Shown in pieces: positions 7,015 through 14,016 of a stretch of DNA of 19,089 nucleotides. A model generated the notes under the pieces. That model saw nothing but the letters and a program-made list of their open reading frames with translations. It had not been told where the DNA came from and did not search any database. Positions within the stretch are counted from its first letter, which is position 1; each line of letters begins with the position of its first letter. A program made the position numbers and the translations under genes. This DNA is from Bacillota bacterium (GTDB lineage Bacteria; Bacillota; Sulfobacillia; JAJZIM01; JAJZBP01), in NCBI GenBank assembly GCA_021798855.1, contig JAJZBP010000011.1, positions 1 through 19,089 on the forward strand. The letters are read 5' to 3'.

Positions 7015-8468
7015 GGAGAGGGCCTCAGGTCGGCCAAACGGTAGAAGATGCTGTCCACCCACTGGTAGATGTCGTTGGCCGACAGGTATTGCTGCATTCT
7101 TTCCAAGCGGTTTTGCCGCTCGGCGAGAGACATTTCCAGAGCCCGGCGGATGGTGGCGGCGAAACCCTCCGGGTCCAGGGGGTTGATGGGCAAGGCGGCG
7201 TCCAGCTCCTGCGAAGCTCCGGCCGATTCGGAGAGCAGGAGCACTCCCCGTTGGTTGACCTGGCAGGCCACAAACTCCTTGGCCACCAGGTTCATGCCGT
7301 CGAAAATGGGGCTGACGATGGCGAAATCCGCCGCTCGATATAGGCTGCTCAGGTGTTCCGGCTCCAGTTTCCTGGTGACGGGAATGATGGGAACCCAACC
7401 GGGAAGCCGGTAGGCGCTTTTCAGGCGGCGGGTCACGGCGGCGATTTCCTCCTGCAACGCGGCGTAGGCGGCGATGGAAGTCCGGTTGGGAACCACCACC
7501 TGAACCAAGGTCACCCGCCCCCGGTAGGCCGGGAAGCGTTCGAAGAATTGCCGGAATCCTTCCAGACGCGGGAGGATGCCCTTGGTGTAGTCGAGGCGGT
7601 CCACCGCGAGGCCGAGGTAACGATTCCTTTGCCGGTAATGGCGGTGAATCCGTCCGGCCAGCAGTTCGCTCTTGGGGGAGAGGGCCATCGACCGCCAGTA
7701 CTTGTAGTCGATGCTGATGGGGAAGGCCCCCACCATGGTTTCCCGGCCGTTGTGGACGACGCAGCCGGAGGTTGGGTCGACCTGGGCGTCTAGTTCTGTG
7801 GCCACCGCTTCCAGGAAATTCGCCGCATACTCCGGCGTGTGGAATCCCAACAGGTGGTTTCCCAGCAGTCCCTCCAGGAGCTCCCGGCGCTGGGGGCAAA
7901 GGCGGAAGATGGAGTGGGGTGGCCAGGGGATGTGCCAGAAGTGCGCGATGAGGCAGTCGGGGCGCAGGTCCCGCAGGAAGGCGGGAACCAGGGACAGTTG
8001 GTAGTCGTTGACCCAGACCACGTCCCCCCTGCCGGCCACCGCGCCGGCGGTTTCCGCGAAACGCCGGTTGACGCTTTTAAAGGTGCGCCAAGCCGACCAG
8101 GCGAAGTTGGCCCGTTCCGGCAGCAGGTGGGAGAGGGGCCACAGACCGCCGTTGGCATAGTCGTCGTAGTATTCCCTGACTTCCTCCGGCGACAGCCACA
8201 GGCGGCGCAGGGTGTAGGCCGGCCTTTCCGGAGGAACCCGCAGGCTACCGTTGGGGGAGACGTCGCGGTCAGCGTCACCGCTGCCCCAAGCGATCCAGGT
8301 GCCGCCGGTGGACTGGAGCAGGGGGTCGAGAGCCGAAACGAGGCCGCCGACCGGCTGCCGGCAGATCGGACCGTCCGGGGAGTGGTGGTGGGTGTAAGGT
8401 TCTCGGTTGGAGAGAACGACCAGCTTGCGTCCGGGGAACAGTTGATGGAAAAGGGATGATCGGCTCAT
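6981..8468 (-). CDS. otsA: Trehalose-6-phosphate synthase (GT20)
   Basis: Retaining GT-B glycosyltransferase of family GT20, 495 residues, that joins the glucose of a nucleotide-glucose to glucose 6-phosphate, giving trehalose 6-phosphate. Visible marks: VVLSNREPY at the N-terminus, the glucose-6-phosphate loop QPVGGLVSALDPLL, HFWHIPWPP, GNHLLGFHTPEYAANFLEA, the nucleotide-sugar residues of VDRLDYTKGI (about 287-296) and the C-terminal DGMNLVAKEFVA (about 389-400). The usual HDYHL motif reads NDYQL here: the aspartate is kept but both histidines are replaced. The related glucosylglycerol-phosphate synthases share this fold, yet the adjacent otsB supports trehalose. The ATG at 8468 was chosen over the longer open frame to 8630 because GGGAGG lies 9 nt upstream and because the extra N-terminal part would run into the terminator. 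Expression is probably controlled by the c-di-AMP riboswitch just upstream. Confidence 0.95.
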   Translation of the reverse strand: MSRSSLFHQLFPGRKLVVLSNREPYTHHHSPDGPICRQPVGGLVSALDPLLQSTGGTWIAWGSGDADRDVSPNGSLRVPPERPAYTLRRLWLSPEEVREYYDDYANGGLWPLSHLLPERANFAWSAWRTFKSVNRRFAETAGAVAGRGDVVWVNDYQLSLVPAFLRDLRPDCLIAHFWHIPWPPHSIFRLCPQRRELLEGLLGNHLLGFHTPEYAANFLEAVATELDAQVDPTSGCVVHNGRETMVGAFPISIDYKYWRSMALSPKSELLAGRIHRHYRQRNRYLGLAVDRLDYTKGILPRLEGFRQFFERFPAYRGRVTLVQVVVPNRTSIAAYAALQEEIAAVTRRLKSAYRLPGWVPIIPVTRKLEPEHLSSLYRAADFAIVSPIFDGMNLVAKEFVACQVNQRGVLLLSESAGASQELDAALPINPLDPEGFAATIRRALEMSLAERQNRLERMQQYLSANDIYQWVDSIFYRLADLRPSPWASDLTAFGS

Positions 8469-8534
8469 GTGGTCTCGCCTCCCACTGGTTGAATGTGTCC
8501 CTCCGGGACTGAAAATCTCGCCTTGTAGAGCGCG

Positions 8535-8566
8535 AATAAACAAAGAAACCCCCGAATGGGGGTTTT
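8535..8566 (-). terminator. Riboswitch expression-platform terminator (attenuator) before otsA
   Basis: On the minus strand a perfect 8-bp stem (AAACCCCC/GGGGGTTT, loop ATTC) is followed by a T-rich tail (TTTCTTTGTTTATT). It lies about 70 nt past the 3' end of the c-di-AMP aptamer and about 65 nt before the otsA start, exactly where a transcription-attenuating terminator is expected. A GGGGGU run next to the aptamer P1 helix could pair with ACCCCC of this stem as an antiterminator. Confidence 0.8.
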
Positions 8567-8635
8567 GGTAGTTCGAAGCATTATAATCTAAGGACGAATA
8601 ATAATGTATGCTTGGACGCTGGCAATCCACCCCCC

Positions 8636-8758
8636 GACGCTGACGAGGTTAGCTGACGGGTTCGGGCTGGTTGGTTTAGCCCTACCGGCGTTCCATTGGA
8701 CGGCCGGATTCACCCCGGTGGGTTGGTTCCCCCGTTTCCCCTGCGGGAATTAAGCGTA
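8636..8758 (-). promoter_or_regulatory. c-di-AMP riboswitch (ydaO/yuaA leader aptamer)
   Basis: The minus-strand leader of otsA carries, in the right order, the conserved blocks of the ydaO motif: CGCTTAA at the 5' end (8750-8756), GGGGGAACC (8725-8733), GGGGTGAATCCGG (8704-8716), GTAGGG (8680-8685) and the diagnostic CCCGAACCCGTCAGCTAACC with CTCGTCAGCG after it (8638-8666). The closing P1 helix pairs ACGCT (8753-8757) with AGCGT (8637-8641). ydaO-type aptamers bind c-di-AMP and commonly control osmolyte and potassium transport or cell-wall genes, usually as OFF switches. The terminator downstream fits that mode: high c-di-AMP should lower otsA-otsB-GH15 transcription. Confidence 0.93.
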
Positions 8759-8788
8759 CAGTAGATTTCTCCAGAATTCTTTTTCTTA

Positions 8789-8817
8789 AGTATACTGCAC
8801 CTGTTCCTTTTTGGCAA
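8789..8817 (-). promoter_or_regulatory. Sigma-A promoter of the riboswitch-otsA transcript
   Basis: On the minus strand TTGCCA (8812-8817, 5 of 6) and TATACT (8789-8794, 5 of 6) are separated by exactly 17 nt. The start of transcription would be near 8782, about 25 nt before the first conserved block of the c-di-AMP aptamer, so the complete aptamer is transcribed. Confidence 0.75.
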
Positions 8818-8871
8818 GGGTTTTGCGTGCGGGACGGAAGTAATTTCCTGTTGCAAATCCCATGAAAATGT

Positions 8872-8933
8872 CGGCGAAAATTTCGGCGTACGAACACGGA
8901 TAGACAAAATTTGGGAAGCAGTGGCCTTACAAT
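8872..8933 (+). promoter_or_regulatory. Candidate Spo0A-activated spoIIE promoter with 21-bp spacing
   Basis: TAGACA (8901-8906) and TACAAT (8928-8933) are separated by 21 nt, far from the sigma-A optimum of 17. Spacing of 21-22 bp is known from the Spo0A-activated sigma-A promoters of Bacillus subtilis spoIIE and spoIIG. Upstream are two Spo0A-box-like heptamers in opposite orientation, CGGCGAA (8872-8878) and TTCGGCG (8882-8888), each 6 of 7 to TGNCGAA. Transcription would start near 8940, leaving a leader of about 45 nt before the GTG start at 8985. Confidence 0.5.
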
Positions 8934-8984
8934 GAATTCTTGGTACGCAAAAACCGGTCAATTCAAGTTGAAGGAGTTGCTTTG

Positions 8985-11363
8985 GTGCTCAAGTCCGGTC
9001 GTCTCCTCTTTCCGCCGGCCCGGTGGGTTGGCCCCTATCGAACGTTGCTCGCGGGCTTGGCGGCGCAACTGTCCCGGGAAAACATTTTTCTCGGTGCCTT
9101 GGGTTTTTGCCTGGGGAGAGCCGCCGTTCTGGGCTGGCCCCACCCCTTCGCCCTGGCTTACCTGGCCGCCACTCGCTATCTTTACCGGGAAAAATCACTC
9201 TTGGGGGGAGCATTCCTGCTTGTGGGGATGGCGGCCAGGGGTGAAGGGCTACCCAGCCTCTTGGGACAAGCCATCCTCTACTTTGCTTTTTTGGTCGGCT
9301 ACGGCCTCTTGGAAAGAAAAGTCGGACCGGCCCGGAGGGGTTTGGACTGTTCCGGTGGGCCGCCGGGCGCGCCGTTGGCTGTCAAGGGGATGGAGGGGGA
9401 GCCGTCTACCGGGAGGATGAAAACCAGGGCAGGCGCCGGGATGAGTTTGTCGTTTTTGCGCCGAAGTCGGGAAGGGTCGCCGCGCCGGGCATCGGCGGAA
9501 GGTTGGTGGTCACCGCGGTGCCCGGAATCCCCTCCCCGAGATTGGGTTGGATTCTCCCTTTCCATGCCCTCCGGTTCGACTGCGGCGGTTGTCGCCCTGC
9601 CCCAGGGTCCAACCGTCGCGTTGGTCGCGGCCATGGCGGCGATTGATTTTTTCGTCTTCCAACCCGGAGGATTTTCCTTCGTCACCCTGCTCCACCTGTG
9701 CTTGCGGGTGACCTTGGCCGCCACCGGCTACTGTCTCCTCGGGCGCGGGTTGACCCTCATCCTGGCGGGAGAATCCGACTTTCCCCGCCCGGGTGAGGAC
9801 TGGCTCCCGGCGATGGTGGTCCTGGGGATGGCCCTCCTCGGCTTGGTGGGCCTGTCTTTTGGTCCTTGGAACCTGGTGTCCGCCGTGGTGCCCTTTTTGG
9901 TGTTGGGTGCCGCCCGTTTGGGCGGCACGGGGGCCGGAACCGGCATGGGCTTGGTCACCGGTCTGGTCGACCTATTGGGGGGAGGGGCGGGCACCGCCTA
10001 TCTGACCGCCCAAGCGGTGGCCGGCCTGCTCACTGGCTTTTTCCGGGAATTCGGGCGACTGGCCAGCGTGGGGGCGTATCTGGCCGGCAATCTGCTCCTG
10101 GTGGCCGCTTTTCCGGCTTTGGGCAAGACGTTGCCGGAGACGGTGGCCGTGGTTCTCCTGGCGACGGCCCTGCCCGATGCCTGGTGGGAGAAGGCCACCT
10201 TGGGGCTTCTCTCGTCCAGCCGGGATGAGGAAACGCCGGGGATTTTACCCGGCCGATTGCGACATCTGGCCGGACTTTTCGGCGGAATGGCCAGGACCAT
10301 CCGCAGCCCCGAGACCGAGACCAAAGAGGCGGAGGTTCCCTGGATCTGTTCAACGGTGGTGGAACAGGTCTGCCGTCCCTGTCCGTCTTTCCACGCCTGC
10401 TGGCGGCTGGCTTTTTACCGGACATACCAGCGTTTTTTGGATTTGTTGGTGTTGGGGGAGGGTTCCAGCGGCGGACTTGCCCTCCGGCAGATCCCGTCGG
10501 ATTTACGGGAATCTTGCGCTCGCTATCCGGAACTGCTGGCCGCCACCAACGTCCTGCGCGAAGCGGGCAAGCGTTACCAGGGGTGGGAGGAGAGGGTTCT
10601 GGGGGCGCGCCGGTTGGTTTCGGAGCAACTGTTGGGAGTGGCCGAGATCATGGGCACTCTGGCCACGGAAGCCGTGGCGGTGGAAGAGGGGCAGCGCCCT
10701 CGCGCTTTGCGTTTCGGCTATATTTATGGAGCGTCCGCTCGGCCCAAGGGAAAAAACCAGGTGAGCGGGGACAGTTTCCTGGTCCGTCCGGTGGGGCACC
10801 GGCTGGTGCTTGCCCTGAGCGACGGCATGGGCACCGGGGCGGTGGCGGCGGCGGAAAGCCGGGCCGCCCTGTCTTTGTTGGAGGGACTTTTTACTGCGGG
10901 GTTCAGTCCCCGACTGGCGGCCAAGTCGGTCAACGCCGCCCTCAACCTGCGGGAGGTGGAGAGTTTTGCCACCTTGGACCTGGGAGTGGTGGACCTGGAA
11001 ACGGGGGAGGCCGAATTCGGGAAGGTCGGAGCGGTTCATTCCTATTTAATAAGAGGCAGGAGGGTCATCACCATCGCCGGGCCCTGTCCTCCGGCGGGCA
11101 TCCTGCGGGAGGTTGAGCCGGCCTGGCAAAGACGGGAGTTGTTGGCCGGGGACGTCCTGGTCCTGGTCAGCGATGGGATTGTTCCATATCCCGGAGAGGA
11201 GGATCGGATGCCCGCCTACCTGGAGCGAATTGGCATCCGGGAACCCCGGGCCATGGCCGAGCGGATTGTCGAACTGGCGGTGGCCGAAACCGGTGGGGAG
11301 GCGGAGGACGATCTGACCGTGCTGGTGGTTCACCTGCTGCCGGCTCTGCGTGAACGCGGCTGA
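8985..11363 (+). CDS. spoIIE: Stage II sporulation protein E, PP2C-type serine phosphatase
   Basis: SpoIIE dephosphorylates the anti-sigma antagonist SpoIIAA to activate sigma-F in the forespore and takes part in polar septation with FtsZ. The 792-residue product has an N-terminal multi-pass membrane region to about residue 400, a middle region with a cysteine cluster (VEQVCRPCPSFHACW), and a C-terminal PP2C domain. Metal/catalytic marks are SGDSF (D596), LSDGMGTG (D613), LVSDGI (D730) and EDDLTVLVV (D775-D776). The frame is open from a TTG at 8940, but that codon lies almost at the predicted transcription start. The GTG at 8985, with AAGGAG 8 nt upstream, is preferred (TTG at 8982 is also possible). 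Odd: residues about 110-188 form a hydrophilic Arg/Gly/Ser/Pro-rich stretch in the middle of the membrane region. No clear terminator follows. Confidence 0.95.
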   Translation: MLKSGRLLFPPARWVGPYRTLLAGLAAQLSRENIFLGALGFCLGRAAVLGWPHPFALAYLAATRYLYREKSLLGGAFLLVGMAARGEGLPSLLGQAILYFAFLVGYGLLERKVGPARRGLDCSGGPPGAPLAVKGMEGEPSTGRMKTRAGAGMSLSFLRRSREGSPRRASAEGWWSPRCPESPPRDWVGFSLSMPSGSTAAVVALPQGPTVALVAAMAAIDFFVFQPGGFSFVTLLHLCLRVTLAATGYCLLGRGLTLILAGESDFPRPGEDWLPAMVVLGMALLGLVGLSFGPWNLVSAVVPFLVLGAARLGGTGAGTGMGLVTGLVDLLGGGAGTAYLTAQAVAGLLTGFFREFGRLASVGAYLAGNLLLVAAFPALGKTLPETVAVVLLATALPDAWWEKATLGLLSSSRDEETPGILPGRLRHLAGLFGGMARTIRSPETETKEAEVPWICSTVVEQVCRPCPSFHACWRLAFYRTYQRFLDLLVLGEGSSGGLALRQIPSDLRESCARYPELLAATNVLREAGKRYQGWEERVLGARRLVSEQLLGVAEIMGTLATEAVAVEEGQRPRALRFGYIYGASARPKGKNQVSGDSFLVRPVGHRLVLALSDGMGTGAVAAAESRAALSLLEGLFTAGFSPRLAAKSVNAALNLREVESFATLDLGVVDLETGEAEFGKVGAVHSYLIRGRRVITIAGPCPPAGILREVEPAWQRRELLAGDVLVLVSDGIVPYPGEEDRMPAYLERIGIREPRAMAERIVELAVAETGGEAEDDLTVLVVHLLPALRERG

Positions 11364-11590
11364 GTTTTAGCGCAACTTTTTGCCGCCGGCGGTCGGAACG
11401 GGCAAGGTGCTGGGGCGCAGCCGTCTTGCGCGCCAAGCTTGGGGCCTGGCCACATCCGGACGTCAAAGTCACGGGCACACGGTTGAGCGAAAACGACCGC
11501 CGCGGAAGGGCGATATTTCTGCAGCCCCCGGTCCGGGTATCCCCCCAAGTCTACGACCCGATCTCAGAAGCTTCAGAAAGGTTGTTTACC

Positions 11591-11968
11591 ATGAAGGATT
11601 TATACGAAATTCTGGCAACCAAACCGGAGAAATATGAAACCCCAGTAACGATCATAGCCATCGGTAGGAGCGTGTTGCCCTTCTACGATATTTTTGACGA
11701 ATACACGCGGGATCTGGATTTCTAGTTTGCGGCAGGTAACGTCGGCGAATGGAATCTTGAGCTTGTTCCAGGTTCTGCCGAGAGCCTGTTTGACATTATC
11801 AAACAGGCTCTCGGTGAAATAGGCATCCCGGCCAACTTTGGCGAGAATATAGACGGGTGGTCCGTGGTTCCCATGCCCGCCGGATACCGGGACAGGGCGA
11901 AAACGGTCTTGGAGCAGGGAACGGTGAAGAAAAATAAGGCAAGTCCAAGGGAAAGCCACTTGGCCTGA
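11591..11968 (+). pseudogene. Small protein gene interrupted by an in-frame amber codon
   Basis: From ATG 11591 (GAAAGG 9 nt upstream) a protein-like frame runs 44 codons to TAG (11723-11725), then continues in the same frame for 80 codons to TGA at 11966-11968. The part before the stop ends in FDEYTRDLDF. The part after begins FAAGNVGEWNLELVPG and continues with a well-formed helix and a VVPMPAGYRDRAKTVLEQG segment. The same frame is also open upstream to 11426, so the ancestral gene may have been longer. I do not recognise the family. GC content is visibly lower than in spoIIE and tilS, suggesting acquired or decaying DNA. The simplest reading is a nonsense-mutated pseudogene; read-through of TAG (including pyrrolysine) or a sequencing error are alternatives. 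It lies between spoIIE and tilS, where B. subtilis carries yabS and yabT, which it does not resemble. I saw nothing identifiable in 11364-11425. Confidence 0.5.
11778..11814. repeat. Perfect 16-bp inverted repeat (stem-loop)
   Basis: CCGAGAGCCTGTTTGA (11778-11793) and TCAAACAGGCTCTCGG (11799-11814) are exact reverse complements separated by CATTA. No T-run follows on either strand, so it is not an intrinsic terminator. It lies inside the amber-interrupted frame, which it does not break. A perfect stem this long is unusual in coding DNA. Confidence 0.85.
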
Positions 11969-12017
11969 GTTTATTGCGAAAAAGGGGAAAAGGGTTCGGA
12001 CGGGAATAAGAAGTATC

Positions 12018-13442
12018 ATGGAAGAGGAATTGTTGCGCCGACTGCGGGAAACCATCGGGGAGTTTCGGCTGATCAACCCCAGGGAAAAAGTGGTGGTGGC
12101 CGTTTCCGGTGGACCGGACTCGGTGGTGCTCCTGCACGCTCTCCGACGGTTGGCGGAGGAGATCGGTTGTTCGCTGCATGTCGCCCACTTCGACCACGGC
12201 CTGCGCCCCGAAAGCGGGGAGGACGCCGCCTATGTCCGCGCCTTGGCCGGAAGCTTGGGGGTTCCCTGCACCGTGGGTGAGGGCCGGGTACGGGAACGGG
12301 CGGCGCGGGAAAGGCTTTCCCTGCAGGCGGCGGCCCGCGAGGAGCGTTATGCCTTTTTGCGCGGCGTGGCCCGGCAAAGCGGAGCGCAGAAAATCGCCCT
12401 CGGCCACCAACGCGACGACCAAGCGGAAACCTTCCTTTTGCGGCTCCTGCGGGGGGCCGGGTTGGACGGGTTGGCCGCCATCCGACCGGCCCGCCCCGAC
12501 GGAATAATCAGGCCGCTCCTATATGTCGGCCGTGAGGAAATCGAGGCGTATTGCTGCAGGGAAGGACTGTCCCCCCGGCTTGATCCCACCAACCTAAAGC
12601 CCGTGTACATCCGCAACCGCCTGCGCCTGCACCTGATCCCGGTTCTGGCCGATTACAACCCGCGGGTGCGGGAGGTTCTGGCTCGCACGGCGGAGGAGTT
12701 GCGGGCCGATGCGGAATTGTTGGAAGAACTCACCGCCGCCGCTTGGTCGCGGCTTTGCCGGCAAAGTGGGGACGACGTCGTCACCCTGTTCGGACCGGGG
12801 TGCCGGGGCGAACCGGTGGCCCTGCAGCGGCGGCTGTTGCGCCAAGCCCTGGCTATCCTGGGAGGCCGGGTGGAATACGGTTTGGTGGAAAGGTTGCGTG
12901 GTCTTTTGCGGGAGGAGCAGGCGATTCAGTTGCCGGGAATGCTGGCGGCATGGACGGAAGGCGAAAACCTGCGCCTGGGAAAACGGAACCCGTCGCGGCG
13001 GGAGGTCAGGCTGGAAACGCCGGGCCGGACGCTTTTTTCCGCCGTGGGAGTTGCCCTGGAAGCGGGGCTGTTGCCCGGCGGTTCGGATGGCCTGGCGGCG
13101 GCACGCCGCAACTTCAGACCGGACCTGGTTTACCTGGACGCCGACAAGACGGGTTCCGCGTCGGTGCGCCTGCCGCGCGCCGGTGATCGCTTCCGTCCCC
13201 TGGGCCTTGGGGGGACGCAAAAGTTGGGGAATTTCTTCACCCACCGCAAGCTTGTTCGGTGGTCCCGCCCTTTCGTGCCCCTGGTGGTCGCCGGTGGACG
13301 GATTGCCTGGGTGGCCGGTTACGCGCCGGCCGAGGAATTCAAAGTGGACGCGGGGACGGAGCGGATCCTGCGGCTTGAATTGACGGTGGCGCCCTCGGCC
13401 GGGCGGTTCGGAGAGGTTTGGGGATCCGGCGAAAAAGGCTAG
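12018..13442 (+). CDS. tilS: tRNA(Ile)-lysidine synthetase
   Basis: TilS attaches lysine to C34 of the CAU-anticodon isoleucine tRNA using ATP, so that it reads AUA; it is essential in most bacteria. The 474-residue product shows the N-type ATP pyrophosphatase loop SGGPDS (30-35), then VAHFDHGLR, the family block LGHQRDDQAETFLLRLLRGA, IRPLL and the tRNA-contact segment DPTN...YIRNRLR. After a middle helical domain comes a complete C-terminal TilS domain (VRLPRAGDRFRPLG ... KLGNFFTHRKL ... RIAWVAGYAPAEEF). The ATG at 12018 has only a weak AAGAAG upstream, but the N-terminus has the right length before the loop. In many Firmicutes tilS is followed by hpt and ftsH; here it is followed by a repeat-rich gap. 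Confidence 0.96.
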   Translation: MEEELLRRLRETIGEFRLINPREKVVVAVSGGPDSVVLLHALRRLAEEIGCSLHVAHFDHGLRPESGEDAAYVRALAGSLGVPCTVGEGRVRERAARERLSLQAAAREERYAFLRGVARQSGAQKIALGHQRDDQAETFLLRLLRGAGLDGLAAIRPARPDGIIRPLLYVGREEIEAYCCREGLSPRLDPTNLKPVYIRNRLRLHLIPVLADYNPRVREVLARTAEELRADAELLEELTAAAWSRLCRQSGDDVVTLFGPGCRGEPVALQRRLLRQALAILGGRVEYGLVERLRGLLREEQAIQLPGMLAAWTEGENLRLGKRNPSRREVRLETPGRTLFSAVGVALEAGLLPGGSDGLAAARRNFRPDLVYLDADKTGSASVRLPRAGDRFRPLGLGGTQKLGNFFTHRKLVRWSRPFVPLVVAGGRIAWVAGYAPAEEFKVDAGTERILRLELTVAPSAGRFGEVWGSGEKG

Positions 13443-13480
13443 CATGTTGCGTTGTTGCCCACTGTTGGTTGAGGACGGCA

Positions 13481-13545
13481 ATCGGAACCCCTCCATTTTC
13501 AAGGAAGGAACGGCAAGCCGTTCCTTGAACCCGGGAACCTTCCCC
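13481..13545. repeat. 65-bp direct repeat, copy 1
   Basis: This 65-bp block recurs almost identically at 13611-13675 (one difference seen, CATTTTC against CATTTCC). Its centre is a 10-bp perfect stem AAGGAACGGC/GCCGTTCCTT with a two-base AA loop. It is followed by a further shared block, CTGATGGGGACACCGCT (13580-13596; second copy from 13707), so the full unit is about 130 bp. The copies are 130 bp apart, not a multiple of three, which argues against a protein-coding repeat. Confidence 0.9.
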
Positions 13546-13610
13546 TCATGCCATCGGCATGTGGGTCCCCTTCCCGCCCCTGATGGGGACACCGCTGCTG
13601 CGCGCGGCGG

Positions 13611-13675
13611 ATCGGAACCCCTCCATTTCCAAGGAAGGAACGGCAAGCCGTTCCTTGAACCCGGGAACCTTCCCC
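13611..13675. repeat. 65-bp direct repeat, copy 2
   Basis: Second copy of the block at 13481-13545, with the same central hairpin (AAGGAACGGC/GCCGTTCCTT) and the same downstream CTGATGGGGACACCGCT block at 13707-13723. The sequence between the 65-bp block and this second block differs from copy 1: a CATGCC/GGCATG mini-hairpin is present after copy 1 but not here. The unit therefore has conserved and variable parts. Confidence 0.9.
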
Positions 13676-13739
13676 ATAGGCCTCAATTTGGTGCCCTTCC
13701 CCTCCCCTGATGGGGACACCGCTCAGCGGCCGAGTGTAC

Positions 13740-13900
13740 CGGCACGTTGGGCACCCCCTCCTACCGGAGGTTGAGAACGGCGGAGCCGTTCTCCGGCGAA
13801 GGGGGAGTCTCGCTGTTGCGTGCCGCCGGCACGGGGTCCTCTCCCTACCCAGCCTTATGGCGCGGGAGTTGCTGCGGGCGGCGAACTGGGGGAGTCAAAG
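13740..13900. repeat. Degenerate further copies of the intergenic repeat family
   Basis: This stretch holds diverged relatives of the 13481/13611 units. GAGAACGGC-GGA-GCCGTTCTC (about 13773-13793) is the counterpart of the central hairpin. CTGTTGCGTGCCGCCGG and TTGCTGCGGGCGGCGAA resemble the CTGCTGCGCGCGGCGGA block next to copy 2, and GGCACGGGGTCCTCTCCC resembles GGCATGTGGGTCCCCTTCCC. The alignment is by eye and limits are approximate. Confidence 0.5.
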
Positions 13901-13930
13901 GGTTGGGTACGATCGCAAGGCGGTCGGTGG

Positions 13931-13995
13931 AGAGTGACACGGAGGGTTCCTCATTCGTTCTTCGCGATGCGATTCCGATCCCGGAGTGTCACTCT
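13931..13995. repeat. 10-bp inverted repeat with 45-nt interior
   Basis: AGAGTGACAC (13931-13940) and GTGTCACTCT (13986-13995) are exact reverse complements. The interior contains a small TCGCGATGCGA hairpin. No T-run follows. Function unknown. Confidence 0.55.
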
Positions 13996-14016
13996 ACGTT
14001 TGCCGCTCGGTCCTCA

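Noticed and set aside
11723..11725. TAG as a definite pyrrolysine codon
   Set aside because: No Pyl machinery or methylamine methyltransferase gene is in the window and the protein does not resemble MtmB/MtbB/MttB; a nonsense mutation is simpler.
13481..13675. Direct repeats as a possible CRISPR array
   Set aside because: Only two 65-bp copies, too long and too few, with a conserved block inside the supposed spacer and no cas genes.
13444..13774. Open frames across the 65-bp repeats that encode repeated peptides
   Set aside because: The repeat spacing (130 bp) is not a multiple of three, so copies fall in different frames, and no good ribosome binding site is present; the stretch is better read as non-coding repeats.
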